A stretch of 64,000 nucleotides of DNA from Aplectana chamaeleonis (taxonomy: Eukaryota; Nematoda; Chromadorea; Rhabditida; Cosmocercidae), in assembly GCA_029168955.1 (NCBI GenBank), contig JAPDOI010000373.1, positions 310,001-374,000 on the forward strand. Reading direction: 5' to 3'. Made by a program: the position numbers and the translations under genes. Numbering within the stretch: the first letter of the stretch is position 1; each line of letters starts with the position of its first letter. Shown here piece after piece: positions 56,701 through 59,824 of this stretch. The notes beneath the pieces are model-generated. The model worked only from the letters and a program-made list of their open reading frames with translations. It was not told the origin of the DNA and made no database searches.

Positions 56701-58654
56701 CCACCGCAAGCCACTATATAGCCCTAAAAAGCATCCAAGTCTCTATGACATATACGTCGAAAGCGCTGCGTTCTCCAATAGGCATCGATGAAGCCGAGTC
56801 TTCATTTTTTGCTTGTAGTGATAATCCTTACCCAGAAGTTAACCGTTGACGAATTCCTCAGAAGGTATGTTACCCAGTCAGATGACGCGAAAACTTCAAT
56901 TTTAGTGTGTAATAATAATAATGAGCTTTAATACTGTTAGGTTGATGCAAAAGTTTCCGGAGTTTTCAGAGCATTTGGAGAGTTTTTGAGCTATCTTCAA
57001 AATAAGGAAGTATTCCGATTTCATTATTCGTATTTATGTAGAGCATATCAGTGCTTATATTCAAAACCGACAAGCTTGTCCATTCCTTTGGCACAATCGT
57101 CGACATGTCAAATTTTCCAATGCTTTCACGCTGCCAAATTCGCACCTGCCTTCTTTACGACTACCAATCCGAGATGAAACCTACGGATTCCTATCATCGC
57201 ATGTTGCAGTCGTTCGGCGAGGGCGATGTTTCCAAAACTACAGTGCACGATTGGTTCAGCAAGTTCAGAGTTGGACAGTACGGGGTCGAAGACAAGGAGC
57301 GATCAGGAAGGTCATTGAAGCTCAACGACGAGCTGCGTGAGCAGGCGAAAGGCGATCCGAGCCAAACCACACGGGAGATGAGCAGCAGACTTGGCTGCGC
57401 TCAATCAACTGTCGTTCGTCACTTGGCTGCAATTGGAAAGGTTTCCAAGCTCAACGTTTGGGTCCCCCACTCTTTGAGCGTGAGCGACAAACTTCGCCGT
57501 GTGGAGACATGCACTGAACTGCTCTCTAGAAAGCGCACTTTTGCTTGGCTCGACGACATTGTCACAGGAGACGAAAAGTGGTGTCTGTACGTCAACATAT
57601 CGCGTAAAAGGACGTGGACAGACGTTGGGCAAGTAGCGCGGACCACGCCGAAGCCGGAAAAGCACCAGCGGAAGCTGATGCTCTGCGTTTGGTGGGACAT
57701 TCGTGGACCAATTCACTGGGAGCTGCTTCCACAGAACACCACAGTGACCGCCGAGGTCTACTGCTCACAGCTGGTACGTTTGGCCGAGGCGATACGCATT
57801 AATCGCCCTGTAATGAACCCAGTTCGCCTTCTTCACGACAATGCTCGGCCACATGTATCTCGGATAACCCAACAGAAACTGCTGGACCTGGGCTGGGAAG
57901 TTCTTCCTCTCCCTCCAAATAGCTCATCTTGCCTCTTCCGACTGCAATCTTTACCGCTCGATGCAGCACTTCCTGGATGGAAAACAGTTCTTTATTGATG
58001 ACGAAGTCAAAATGGCTTCAGAAGAATACTTCGACTCGGAACAGCCAGAGTTCTACGCGCCGGGAATTCATGATCTGCCCAATCGGTGGCGAAGGATCCT
58101 TGAATGTGATGGAAATTATTTTGTTGGGTGAGCCTTGTTTTTGAAAAAAAAAAGATTTTTATTCAAATTCGTGAAAAGTTCGGAAACTTTTGCATCAACC
58201 TAATACGTGGTGCCCGCTATTGGTATTGGTACTGGCGCGGCGTTCGAGTATAAATACTTTCTAAACGTCGGCAGACACTGACAATACTCCATTACCACTG
58301 CTTTGGTTGAGCGGGGTGAGGTTTTGCCTCAACTGTGCCATTCACGCAAATTCTAAGTTCGTGTTTCAACTCTTTCCAGCGCAGGATAATACAGAATTTG
58401 AATAAGACGAAGTGTAATGAAATTGATGATGTGGATGGTGATGAAGTTGTTGATACTGTTACAGAGTTACAAGCTAACCCGCCATTAATGGTGCTATTTC
58501 TTTGTTCCCTGTCAAAAATGGCTCTTGTGGAGTTCGTTTCGATATTGATCCAACGCCAGAATTCGTTTGTGTTCTTGCTTCTTCTGAAAATGGACTCCAT
58601 GAAATGCAGCGTTTTCCAGGAATTGCTTTGTTTCGCCTGAATCATGTTCCGTAA
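14555..58654 (+). CDS. Coiled-coil gene, 12 exons, possibly KNL1/Spc7-like (gene-level entry)
   Basis: Twelve exons were joined by eye: 14555-14716, 17193-17288, 17350-17442, 17496-17621, 22096-22196, 23069-23159, 23225-23332, 33895-33979, 42537-42670, 47184-47343, 55947-56074 and 58380-58654. Each has an AG before and a GT after (the last ends in a stop), and the reading phase is compatible at every junction, which is unlikely by chance. The N-terminal third is Ser/Thr-rich with short Met-x-Met-Ser-like motifs. The middle (exons 5-10) is charged and heptad-like, with a Glu-Trp early and Asn-Lys-Trp at its end. The C-terminal part may be globular. The layout (low-complexity N-terminus, long coiled coil with a conserved Trp, C-terminal domain) recalls kinetochore KNL1/Spc7, but no diagnostic motif was found, so function is open. 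Introns of 8-11 kb are filled with transposons. The true 5' end was not found. The last exon appears to carry a 1-nt frameshift. Confidence 0.6.
14720..16210. other. Intron sequence with a decayed tandem repeat
   Basis: Between 15,220 and 15,510 a roughly 150-bp phrase occurs twice with much divergence ('CTGCACCTGTGTGCCCTCAGGGCA' type ending, 'TACGGAT/TACGGACTCTCATAC' middle). No exon was recognised in the rest. Confidence 0.4.
16217..16905. repeat. AT-rich 'word' repeat built on GAATATTCGAAT
   Basis: About 680 bp consist of scrambled variants of GAATATTCGAATT/TGAATGAATT on both strands, without a fixed period. The ends (ACATGGGCATTTCGAATTATT and, reversed, ACTTGGGAACGAATTGAATA) are weakly inverted. 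They resemble the termini of the CAGGGGTGTGC elements elsewhere in the window, so it may be an old member. Confidence 0.4.
17193..17288 (+). CDS. Coiled-coil gene exon 2
   Basis: This is 32 codons, phase 0/0. The acceptor is GCTCACAG and the donor GTTGAG|GTGGTT. The peptide starts Glu-Arg-Thr-Tyr and ends Asn-Gln-Thr-Val-Glu. It lies 62 bp before the next exon, a typical short nematode intron. Confidence 0.55.
17350..17442 (+). CDS. Coiled-coil gene exon 3
   Basis: This is 31 codons, phase 0/0, beginning Met-Ser-Met-Ser-Glu and rich in Ser, Thr and Asn. The donor TTG|GTATGT is strong. The acceptor (GTGTTTAAG) is poor for a nematode, and phase forces this choice because the better TTTTAG upstream would run into a stop. 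Met-x-Met-Ser and Met-Thr-like spots resemble degenerate MELT motifs, but not convincingly. Confidence 0.45.
17496..17621 (+). CDS. Coiled-coil gene exon 4
   Basis: This is 42 codons, phase 0/0. The acceptor is GCATTCCAG and the donor CTTCAG|GTACAA, after a 53-bp intron. The peptide has a Ser/Arg-rich stretch followed by Ser-Arg-Arg-Met-Met-Phe-Asp. A TTAA-type MITE (17711-18149) and a nested hAT/MITE pair fill the following 4.5-kb intron. Confidence 0.6.
17711..18149. mobile_element. TTAA MITE, family A, copy 1
   Basis: The ends are TTAAAGGCAGTGTTCACGAT and the reverse complement of ATCGTGAACGCTGCCTTTAA. The body matches 23,873-24,317 almost throughout ('ACTTCCGATATCTCCACGGC', 'GAGCGTGGAGGAATTGACCG'). 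TTAA at both ends is consistent with piggyBac-type integration. It is non-coding. Confidence 0.75.
18534..21906. mobile_element. AGCCTAGTTTTGACTGCA MITE, copy 1, split by a hAT-like element
   Basis: The left end AGCCATGTTTTGACTGCACC and right end (reversed) AGCCTAGTTTTGACTGCATC pair, with TCA on both sides (18,531-18,533; 21,907-21,909). The MITE parts 18,534-18,906 and 21,827-21,906 match the uninterrupted 43,304-43,779 copy in reverse orientation. The 3-bp duplication is compatible with PIF/Harbinger. Confidence 0.7.
18907..21826. mobile_element. 2.9-kb hAT-like element with 8-bp TSD CTGCCGCT
   Basis: Terminal repeats CAGGGTAAGGCGTAGCGGTG and (reversed) CAGGCTCAGGCGTACGGTGT are flanked by perfect 8-bp repeats CTGCCGCT at 18,899-18,906 and 21,827-21,834. 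A CAG terminus plus an 8-bp duplication is the hAT signature. Inside, a phrase of about 110 bp ('CACACCGG…GGTCCCC') is directly repeated at about 19,095 and 19,432. A 126-codon frame at 19,701-20,081 has no recognised domain. No hAT transposase was found. The right third is related to 53,000-54,640. Confidence 0.75.
22096..22196 (+). CDS. Coiled-coil gene exon 5
   Basis: This exon is 101 nt, entering in phase 0 and leaving 2 nt of a split Thr codon. The acceptor is TTTATACAG and the donor GAAAC|GTGAGA. The peptide is amphipathic and ends with a Leu-Asn-Lys-Asn-Ile-Ala-Glu-Met helix, which starts the coiled coil. Confidence 0.6.
23069..23159 (+). CDS. Coiled-coil gene exon 6
   Basis: This exon is 91 nt. 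One nucleotide completes the split Thr codon of exon 5, followed by 30 codons (Ser-Glu-Ala-Gly-Ile onward). The acceptor is TTATTGCAG and the donor GAGCT|GTATCT. A 65-bp intron follows. Confidence 0.6.
23225..23332 (+). CDS. Coiled-coil gene exon 7
   Basis: This is 36 codons, phase 0/0. The acceptor is CATGTTGTAG and the donor GTTGAG|GTGATT. It begins Leu-Ser-Leu-Asp-Asp-Glu-Asp and continues with a strongly helical stretch containing Glu-Trp-Ala-Glu-Arg-Arg. Two alternative acceptors (TTTTGCAG at 23184, TTCTGCAG at 23259) break the frame. Most of this exon and its 5' splice site are present again in inverted orientation at about 32,490-32,616 in the next intron. Confidence 0.65.
23873..24317. 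mobile_element. TTAA MITE, family A, copy 2
   Basis: It is a near copy of 17,711-18,149 with the same TTAA-AGGCAGTGTTCACGAT ends. It contains a short duplication, 'GGGGCACCAGGCGTGTCTGG', absent from copy 1. Confidence 0.75.
24672..24775. repeat. Partial GC-rich palindromic MITE
   Basis: 'GAGCCGATCAGAGTCCTGCC' and 'ACATGCAATGGAGCTGTATC' match the second GC-rich palindrome family at 13,273-13,390 and 44,875-45,012. The right part is missing. Confidence 0.4.
24900..26540. other. Intron sequence, no gene
   Basis: A 45-bp phrase ('TTTACAAATATGGGTATTTGCCC', then 'TGACGAAAA') is directly repeated at about 25,708 and 25,875. At 26,280-26,420 a C-rich phrase (CTCAGACCC…CCAAAAGCGTT) recurs. Nothing coding was recognised. 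Confidence 0.35.
26703..27142. repeat. Near-perfect 440-bp palindrome
   Basis: The left arm, about 26,703-26,895 (starting ATTCTGTAAAAAAGGGGTCT), is the reverse complement of the right arm, 26,960-27,142, with very few differences. The spacer is about 64 bp. It has no recognised transposase and probably is a young foldback element. Confidence 0.75.
28352..28478. repeat. 42-bp minisatellite, first block
   Basis: These are about three units of the same 42-bp repeat as 28,683-30,985, ending in the GCACTTTT target of the MITE that follows. Confidence 0.8.
28479..28682. mobile_element. 204-bp MITE inside the minisatellite (8-bp TSD GCACTTTT)
   Basis: The ends GGGACTATCAGAGACGGGGG and (reversed) GGGACTATACTAGACGGGGG are flanked by GCACTTTT at 28,471-28,478 and 28,683-28,690. 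The 8-bp duplication suggests the hAT superfamily. It inserted after the array had formed. Confidence 0.75.
28683..30985. repeat. 42-bp minisatellite, about 55 units, nearly all with TGACGTCA
   Basis: The unit is roughly GATGACGTCATCAG + AAGCCCGAAGCACTTTT + CACGACGTCCC, 42 bp (14 codons). Because 42 is a multiple of three, long spurious open frames appear on both strands (up to 390 codons); they are not genes. Nearly every unit keeps the palindromic 8-mer TGACGTCA, the full cAMP-response-element/bZIP core. Variants (AGAAGCCC, AGGAGCCC, AGAATCCC; CACGACG, CGCGATG, CACGATCTC) are arranged in higher-order blocks. One variant block recurs 294 and 210 bp apart (7 and 5 units) at about 29,867, 30,161 and 30,371. 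Confidence 0.9.
31513..33270. repeat. 1.75-kb foldback with a host-exon fragment in its loop
   Basis: The left arm (about 31,513-32,315, starting CGAAAGAGCGTCATC…TCTGGTTACG) pairs with the right arm (about 32,617-33,270). Within each arm a roughly 130-bp module ('GTCACGAGAGTAGGATATTTGAGTC … GACCGCTACAC') is repeated several times. Both arm tips contain a tRNA B-box-like GGGTTCGA (31,593; 33,173). The loop (32,315-32,616) contains a small hairpin (TGGACTTTTGATGTTTTGTG) and an inverted copy of exon 7 of the surrounding gene. Confidence 0.75.
32490..32616 (-). pseudogene. Inverted copy of exon 7 and its 5' splice site
   Basis: The reverse complement matches 23,247-23,373 with only about half a dozen differences over about 125 bp. 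It covers most of exon 7 of the coiled-coil gene, the GTGATT donor and about 40 bp of intron 7. It lies antisense in the same intron about 9 kb downstream. It is not a functional exon in this orientation. Confidence 0.8.
33895..33979 (+). CDS. Coiled-coil gene exon 8
   Basis: This exon is 85 nt: 28 codons in phase 0 plus 1 nt of a split Asp codon. The acceptor TTTCTTTCAG is excellent and the donor is AAAG|GTGCAT. The peptide is a heptad-like helix (Lys-Leu-Ile-Ala-Asn onward) with a Cys-Cys pair. The preceding intron is about 10.6 kb. Confidence 0.65.
34496..35160. repeat. Foldback element, about 270-bp arms
   Basis: The left arm (about 34,496-34,768) and right arm (about 34,875-35,160) are reverse complements, for example 'CTTTTGCCAGGAAGCTRAACTT' at the outer tips and 'CCTCGTCAGTCACTACTTAT' inside. 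An inner pair around 'AAGCTTGATTTAGCTTTGATAAG'-like sequence continues to the roughly 100-bp loop. No coding sequence was seen. Confidence 0.65.
35268..35390. repeat. Short 'word' repeat with a CAGGGATGAGCGG end
   Basis: After CAGGGATGAGCGG comes about 110 bp made of variants of GGAATTCCGATTTCCG. The start resembles the CAGGGGTGTGCGG terminus of the hAT-like elements, but the opposite end was not found. Confidence 0.35.
35450..35978. mobile_element. TTAA MITE, family A-like, diverged copy
   Basis: The right end ATCGTGAACGCTGCTTTTAA matches family A. The left end TTATAGGCAGTTGTAACGAT is a diverged counterpart. The body is different or strongly mutated. Confidence 0.45.
36160..37216. repeat. 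Older foldback split by a family B MITE
   Basis: The arm 36,160-36,352 (ACACACTAAAACTACGGTGG, TTCTTGTTTGTTTC) is the reverse complement of 37,060-37,216. The family B MITE (36,356-36,894) and a smaller palindrome (about 36,908-37,032, TAGGGACTGTTCATAGTGTG … CACACTAAGAAAAGCCCCTA) lie between. Confidence 0.55.
36356..36894. mobile_element. TTAA MITE, family B, copy 1
   Basis: The ends are TTAAAGGCAGTGGTCGCGCTC and, reversed, TTAAAGACAGTGGTCACTATG. The body shares 'GAAAAAATCGCGAAAAAAACGCTGTT' type and 'ACATCAGCTGGCTTGAAATTG' phrases with 45,369 and 61,410. It is inserted in an older foldback (36,160-37,216). Confidence 0.7.
37638..37788. mobile_element. Small foldback MITE
   Basis: GCACGGATCGCACTGATACT … GTATCAGACGATCAGTGCCG, with 'TTTGCGTTC'/'GAACGCAAA' just inside, are inverted ends. 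The middle holds a second inverted pair (TTGGCGCAAACTCGG / CCGAGTTTGGGCCAA). It is about 150 bp and non-coding. Confidence 0.5.
38500..39050 (-). pseudogene. Tc3-like transposase, catalytic part, degraded
   Basis: Downstream of the hAT insertion the minus strand continues with 'SDEKKFNLDGPDGSRHYW' (first catalytic Asp), 'NFGGGNVMVWAAF', then in shifted frames 'QDNATIHVS' (second Asp) and 'DLNPIDNLRG'. The third acidic residue is usually Glu in the Tc family ('NPIEN'), and here the codon is GAT (Asp). Frameshifts separate the blocks, so it is dead. Confidence 0.7.
39051..41599. mobile_element. hAT-like element with 8-bp TSD AACCTGAA
   Basis: Its ends CAGGCATGTGCGAAAAATTT and (reversed) CAGGGGTGTGCGTTTTTCGT are flanked by AACCTGAA at 39,043-39,050 and 41,600-41,607. 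Both subterminal regions (about 100 bp) are 'word' repeats built on CGAAAAATTTTCGG. A family A MITE (39,910-40,351) is nested inside. No hAT transposase was recognised. It sits exactly at the 3' splice site of the Tc3 transposase intron. Confidence 0.75.
39910..40351. mobile_element. TTAA MITE, family A, copy 3
   Basis: The body and right end (GTCGTGAACGCTGCCTTTAA) match family A. The left TTAA is mutated (TTGAAGCAGTGTTCAC). It is nested inside the hAT-like element 39,051-41,599. Confidence 0.65.
41652..42077 (-). pseudogene. Tc3-like transposase, N-terminal DNA-binding exon
   Basis: From ATG 42,077-42,075, about 140 residues: a helix-turn-helix 'LSSEERAQARALCAAG', 'RQISRQIGRS', a Gly-Arg-Pro-Arg hook, a second HTH, and the start of the catalytic domain ending Asn-Trp-Arg-Lys. 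A GTGAGC donor follows (about 41,660), and the minus-strand intron ended at TTGCTTCAG next to the hAT insertion. The first exon is intact. The gene is broken by the insertion and by downstream damage. Confidence 0.7.
42537..42670 (+). CDS. Coiled-coil gene exon 9
   Basis: This exon is 134 nt. Two nt complete the split Asp codon, followed by 44 codons, leaving in phase 0. The acceptor is CTCTTTTTAG and the donor ATAGAG|GTGCTG. It is very rich in Glu, Ala and Lys, a clear coiled coil. Confidence 0.65.
42961..43115 (+). mobile_element. tRNA-derived SINE, copy 2
   Basis: GGCTGGCCGTGTGGGG (A box) and GGGGGTTCGATTTGTGC (B box) about 40 bp apart. The body GGGGTGATCTACCGTCGCAG continues as in the minus-strand copy at 5,023-5,179. 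Confidence 0.55.
43304..43779. mobile_element. AGCCTAGTTTTGACTGCA MITE, copy 2 (uninterrupted)
   Basis: This 476-bp element has ends AGCCTAGTTTTGACTGCATC and (reversed) AGCCTAGTTTTGACTGCAGG, with TTA on both sides. The interior is full of GCGATGG/CATCGCTG phrases that pair across the element. Long open frames here are an artefact of this composition. Confidence 0.75.
44746..44873. mobile_element. GC-rich palindromic MITE, third copy
   Basis: GGCGTCGTTTATACTTCTGC … CGGAGTATAAACGACCCC are inverted ends after TTA, the same family as 13,395 and 13,622. A sister palindrome of the second GC-rich family (GGGCCCGGATAGAGTCCCGC … GCGGAGTCTATTCGGCCCTT) follows at about 44,875-45,012. Confidence 0.6.
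45369..45873. mobile_element. TTAA MITE, family B, copy 2
   Basis: The ends are TTAAAGGCAGTGGTCGCGATC and, reversed, TTAAAGGCAGTGGTCACGATG, both at TTAA. It is nested inside the hAT-like element 43,924-46,496. Confidence 0.75.
46505..47183. other. Intron sequence, nothing recognised
   Basis: No exon with suitable phase, RNA gene or dated repeat was recognised. The TTTTTTATTCAG acceptor of exon 10 closes the interval. Confidence 0.3.
47184..47343 (+). CDS. Coiled-coil gene exon 10
   Basis: This exon is 160 nt: 53 codons in phase 0 plus 1 nt. The acceptor is TTTTTTATTCAG and the donor CAGAAG|GTCAGA. It is Arg/Glu/Leu-rich coiled coil ending Val-Arg-Asn-Lys-Trp. Reading through the donor would add 15 codons to a stop at 47387. 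Splicing to 55947 is preferred because the phase fits exactly. Confidence 0.65.
47390..49044. other. Intron sequence, nothing recognised
   Basis: It includes short C-rich tracts (48,230; 48,580) and a loosely inverted pair around 48,590-48,740 (CCCCCCCACGAATTTC / GGGGGATTCCAAAGG). No coding sequence was seen. Confidence 0.3.
49053..49432. mobile_element. 380-bp hAT-like MITE related to 18,907-21,826
   Basis: The ends CAGGATTAGGCTCAAGCTGT and (reversed) CAGGGTAGGGCATGTCGCTG are flanked by CGTAGTAC (49,045-49,052) and CGTACTAC (49,433-49,440), an 8-bp repeat with one mismatch. Inside, 'GGGGGCCGCAGC' and 'GGGTCGCAACCCTCACACCG' recall the ends of the 2.9-kb element. Confidence 0.6.
50265..50672. 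mobile_element. 408-bp element with inverted ends AGTGTGTGCCATTGC
   Basis: The left end AGTGTGTGCCATTGCAGACT and right end (reversed) AGTGTGTGCCATTGCGAACT pair. The second inverted block (TTTCGTACGAGCT / AGCTCGTACGAAA) lies about 50 bp inside. An open frame across the left part has no family support. Confidence 0.6.
50952..51071. mobile_element. 120-bp palindromic MITE
   Basis: GCCGGGATCATACTTCCACC … CGCACGGAGCATGATCCCGGC are inverted ends with a GC-rich interior. A more diverged relative may lie at about 4,850-4,990 (GGAATCATACCTTCCGCGAC). Confidence 0.5.
51300..52990. other. Intron sequence, no gene recognised
   Basis: It is mostly AT-rich unique-looking sequence with a C tract at 51,404-51,420. 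Open frames around 52,140-52,340 and 52,783-53,100 have no good splice partners in phase with the surrounding gene. Confidence 0.3.
53000..55900. repeat. Diffuse repeat domain of recurring phrases
   Basis: Recurring phrases on both strands are variants of 'GAGTCAAATCTGAGAC', 'CTACCGTAACCTACRGT', 'GCGCTGAAACCGAATCTG' and 'TTTTCGACTCAAAA', spaced irregularly. Part (about 53,000-54,640) is colinear with the right third of the 18,907-21,826 element (for example 'CAAGTTATGGCTAT', 'GCGAAAAAAATCTGC'/'GCGAAAAAAATGTGC'). The 40,640-41,240 interval has the same phrases. It is probably several degraded copies of one or two long non-autonomous elements. Confidence 0.4.
55947..56074 (+). CDS. Coiled-coil gene exon 11
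   Basis: This exon is 128 nt. Two nt complete a split Val codon, followed by 42 codons, leaving in phase 0. The acceptor is GTGGGAAACAG and the donor AATCAA|GTTAGC. The sequence is mixed and no longer heptad-like (Trp-Ser-Glu-Thr-Tyr, two Trp), suggesting the start of a globular domain after the coiled coil. Confidence 0.5.
56302..56400. repeat. CAGGGGTGTGCGG end with a TTTTCTG word repeat
   Basis: CAGGGGTGTGCGGGATTTTC is followed by about 90 bp of TTTTCTGTTTTTTG and related words. It matches the terminus and subterminal style of the hAT-like elements. The other end was not located. Confidence 0.4.
56547..56790 (+). mobile_element. tRNA-derived SINE, second family
   Basis: The A-box-like TGGTGTAGTGGCAGG and B-box GGGTTCGATACTC are about 40 bp apart, and the head is tRNA-like (GCTCGACACGGCAGGGTTCG). 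It is followed by an unrelated body. No intact acceptor stem was seen, so it is not a tRNA gene. Only one copy is in the window. Confidence 0.45.
56938..58203 (+). mobile_element. mariner transposon
   Basis: The ends TTAGGTTGATGCAAAAGTTT (left) and the reverse complement of the same (right) enclose about 1.27 kb. The right end abuts TA, and the left TA is mutated. It contains a transposase with one frameshift. It lies in intron 11 of the coiled-coil gene, same strand. Confidence 0.9.
57051..58130 (+). pseudogene. mariner transposase, frameshifted
   Basis: The frame contains an HTH region (FGEGDVSKTTVHDWFSKF, Arg-Ser-Gly-Arg), the 'VTGDEKW' block (first catalytic Asp), and 'LLHDNARPH' (second Asp). 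Near 57,930, just before the 'SPDLAPSD' position, the frame shifts. The third catalytic Asp and the C-terminus (to a TGA at about 58,130) are in another frame. Upstream of Met at about 57,174 an in-frame 'LLYDYQSE' block suggests the true N-terminus is also altered. mariner transposases use DD34D cut-and-paste chemistry at TA. This copy is inactive. Confidence 0.85.
58380..58654 (+). CDS. Coiled-coil gene exon 12 (last exon, apparent frameshift)
   Basis: The acceptor CTCTTTCCAG is followed in phase 0 by an acidic segment (Asp-Asp-Val-Asp-Gly-Asp-Glu). After about 34 codons that frame turns into an unnatural run of Leu, Phe and Met and stops at 58640. The frame two bases on, open only after a TAA at 58475-58477, reads as an ordinary globular tail (…Phe-Asp-Ile-Asp-Pro…) and stops at TAA 58652-58654. 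One base missing between about 58478 and 58490 would join them. The stop lies only 42 nt before the likely trans-splice acceptor of ced-3. Confidence 0.5.
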
Positions 58655-58686
58655 TTGTAATAGTGCAACCTAGGTGCTCTGATTTG

Positions 58687-58696
58687 AATTTCTCAG
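58687..58696 (+). promoter_or_regulatory. Probable trans-splice acceptor of ced-3
   Basis: The sequence AATTTCTCAG, 57 nt before the ced-3 ATG, matches the nematode 3' splice-site consensus and has no upstream exon in a usable frame. In nematodes such a site usually receives a spliced leader. It begins only 32 nt after the upstream stop codon, an operon-like spacing. Confidence 0.4.
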
Positions 58697-58753
58697 TGAG
58701 TGCGGCTGTCCACATTTGCGACCAAGACGAGCCTCCTCGTCGCTTGACGCAAG

Positions 58754-58888
58754 ATGATGCGGAATGAGCGTCGTCTGTTGCTCGACAGGAACCTCCTTAC
58801 GTTCAGTAGTGAATTGGAAGTCGGCGACGTGCTGATGTATCTGCAGAGCAAAGGAATTTTCACGGACGCTGTCGTCGATAAAGTCACG
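58754..58888 (+). CDS. ced-3: Caspase CED-3 orthologue, first coding exon (CARD start)
   Basis: This is 45 codons from ATG to donor GTCACG|GTGCGT, phase 0. The start (Met-Met-Arg, then Arg-Arg-x-Leu-Leu-x-Arg-Asn, Phe-Ser-Ser-x-Leu, a short helix, then an 'x-Lys-Gly-Ile-Phe' turn) follows the N-terminal CARD of C. elegans CED-3 residue by residue at most hydrophobic and charged positions, with similar exon length. CED-3 is the apoptotic cysteine protease, and its CARD binds CED-4 to activate the zymogen. The catalytic domain is not in the window. No further ced-3 exon was recognised up to 64,000, so intron 1 exceeds 5 kb. It follows the coiled-coil gene by 100 bp on the same strand. Confidence 0.8.
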
Positions 58889-59038
58889 GTGCGTTTAGTT
58901 GTAACCGTTTCTGGAAGATGGACGCATACTCTATTTTAGGATAAAATTCACATTCTTACTTCGTATGTGTCTGCGAAGCGAGGAGTGTTAGCGAGAGAGT
59001 GTAGTGAAGAAGGAAAAGCGGCATACGCACGCACACGC

Positions 59039-59600
59039 ACGCCATGAATCCGAGTAAATATCGCTCTGGAATGGAGGATAATATGTTCCTTCTCGCCAAC
59101 TTGTGCCCCATTGATGTTCCTTCTCTCAAAACTACATTTTCGGTTACAGTTCAGAATTCACATAGGCTTGCTCTCTATACAAGAAACAGCACAGATACGG
59201 TTGACACAGAGGTGTTCGTCGGTTTGGTGTAGTCTACGTCTCCACGTGGGTATCATCAAGGCTGTGCATAATTACGAGATTACGAATTACGGGCGTTTCG
59301 GCAATTTTTTTTGGGTTTACGAAATTTCGGTTCAAAGTCTTAACAAATCGTAGTTAAAAAAATCGATTGAGGAAACAATGACAAGGCGCGATTTCACTTT
59401 TTTCATGATCTTGGTGTATGGTTTGTATCTCATCTCTAGAAAGCCGCGTAGCAGCTATTGTCTATTGTTATCTTGGAAGTGGAGTGGTTGTTTTCCCACA
59501 TCTACCGCTGTGTTTTTTCAAAAACCACCGCTCGGTTTTCATGATAGAGCAAGGTCGCTGCTCCCCGCCCCCCCCCTCCTAGTAGAGATTGACGATATAC
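59039..59600. other. ced-3 intron 1 sequence
   Basis: An open frame of 62 codons at 59,044-59,232 has normal-looking composition but no splice partner and no CED-3 similarity. At 59,263-59,345 a 'word' repeat on ATTACGAATTACGG follows CAAGGCTGTGC, again like the hAT-like termini. Confidence 0.3.
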
Positions 59601-59601
59601 A

Positions 59602-59824
59602 ATTAGGTCCATGGCTTGCCTCCTCAAGAAAAAATTTAATCTCACCCGCGACTGGCGCGAGCGGTTTAAATCTCACCGGCGGCTGGCGGTGTGGTAAGCT
59701 AATCAGCTGCGCTCTTCTCGGCCTGAATCGGTTAGCGGGCCTGCGCATGCGACCGCCGCGCCAGCCGCGGGTGAAACCGAAATGTTTTTTTCTGAGGAGG
59801 CAAGCCACGGACCTAACTATACTT
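59602..59824. mobile_element. Foldback MITE
   Basis: TTAGGTCCATGGCTTGCCTC … GAGGCAAGCCACGGACCTAA are inverted ends. The next 30 bp also pair (AATCTCACCCGCG / CGCGGGTGAAACC). The core is GC-rich. Confidence 0.65.

Noticed and set aside
56843..56871. A 29-nt candidate exon (Lys-Leu-Thr-Val-Asp-Glu-Phe-Leu) between exons 11 and 12
   Set aside because: It fits the incoming phase and has a GTATGT donor, but it leaves in a phase incompatible with exon 12, where the next codons would hit TAA. Its resemblance to a fungal Spc7 motif is in the wrong order along the protein.
58292..58645. 117-codon minus-strand frame opposite exon 12
   Set aside because: It is the shadow of the + strand exon, and it lacks splice sites and codon character.
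59044..59232. 62-codon frame starting ATGAATCCGAGT as a possible gene or ced-3 exon 2
   Set aside because: There is no matching acceptor in phase after the ced-3 donor and no CED-3-like sequence. Its composition alone is not enough.
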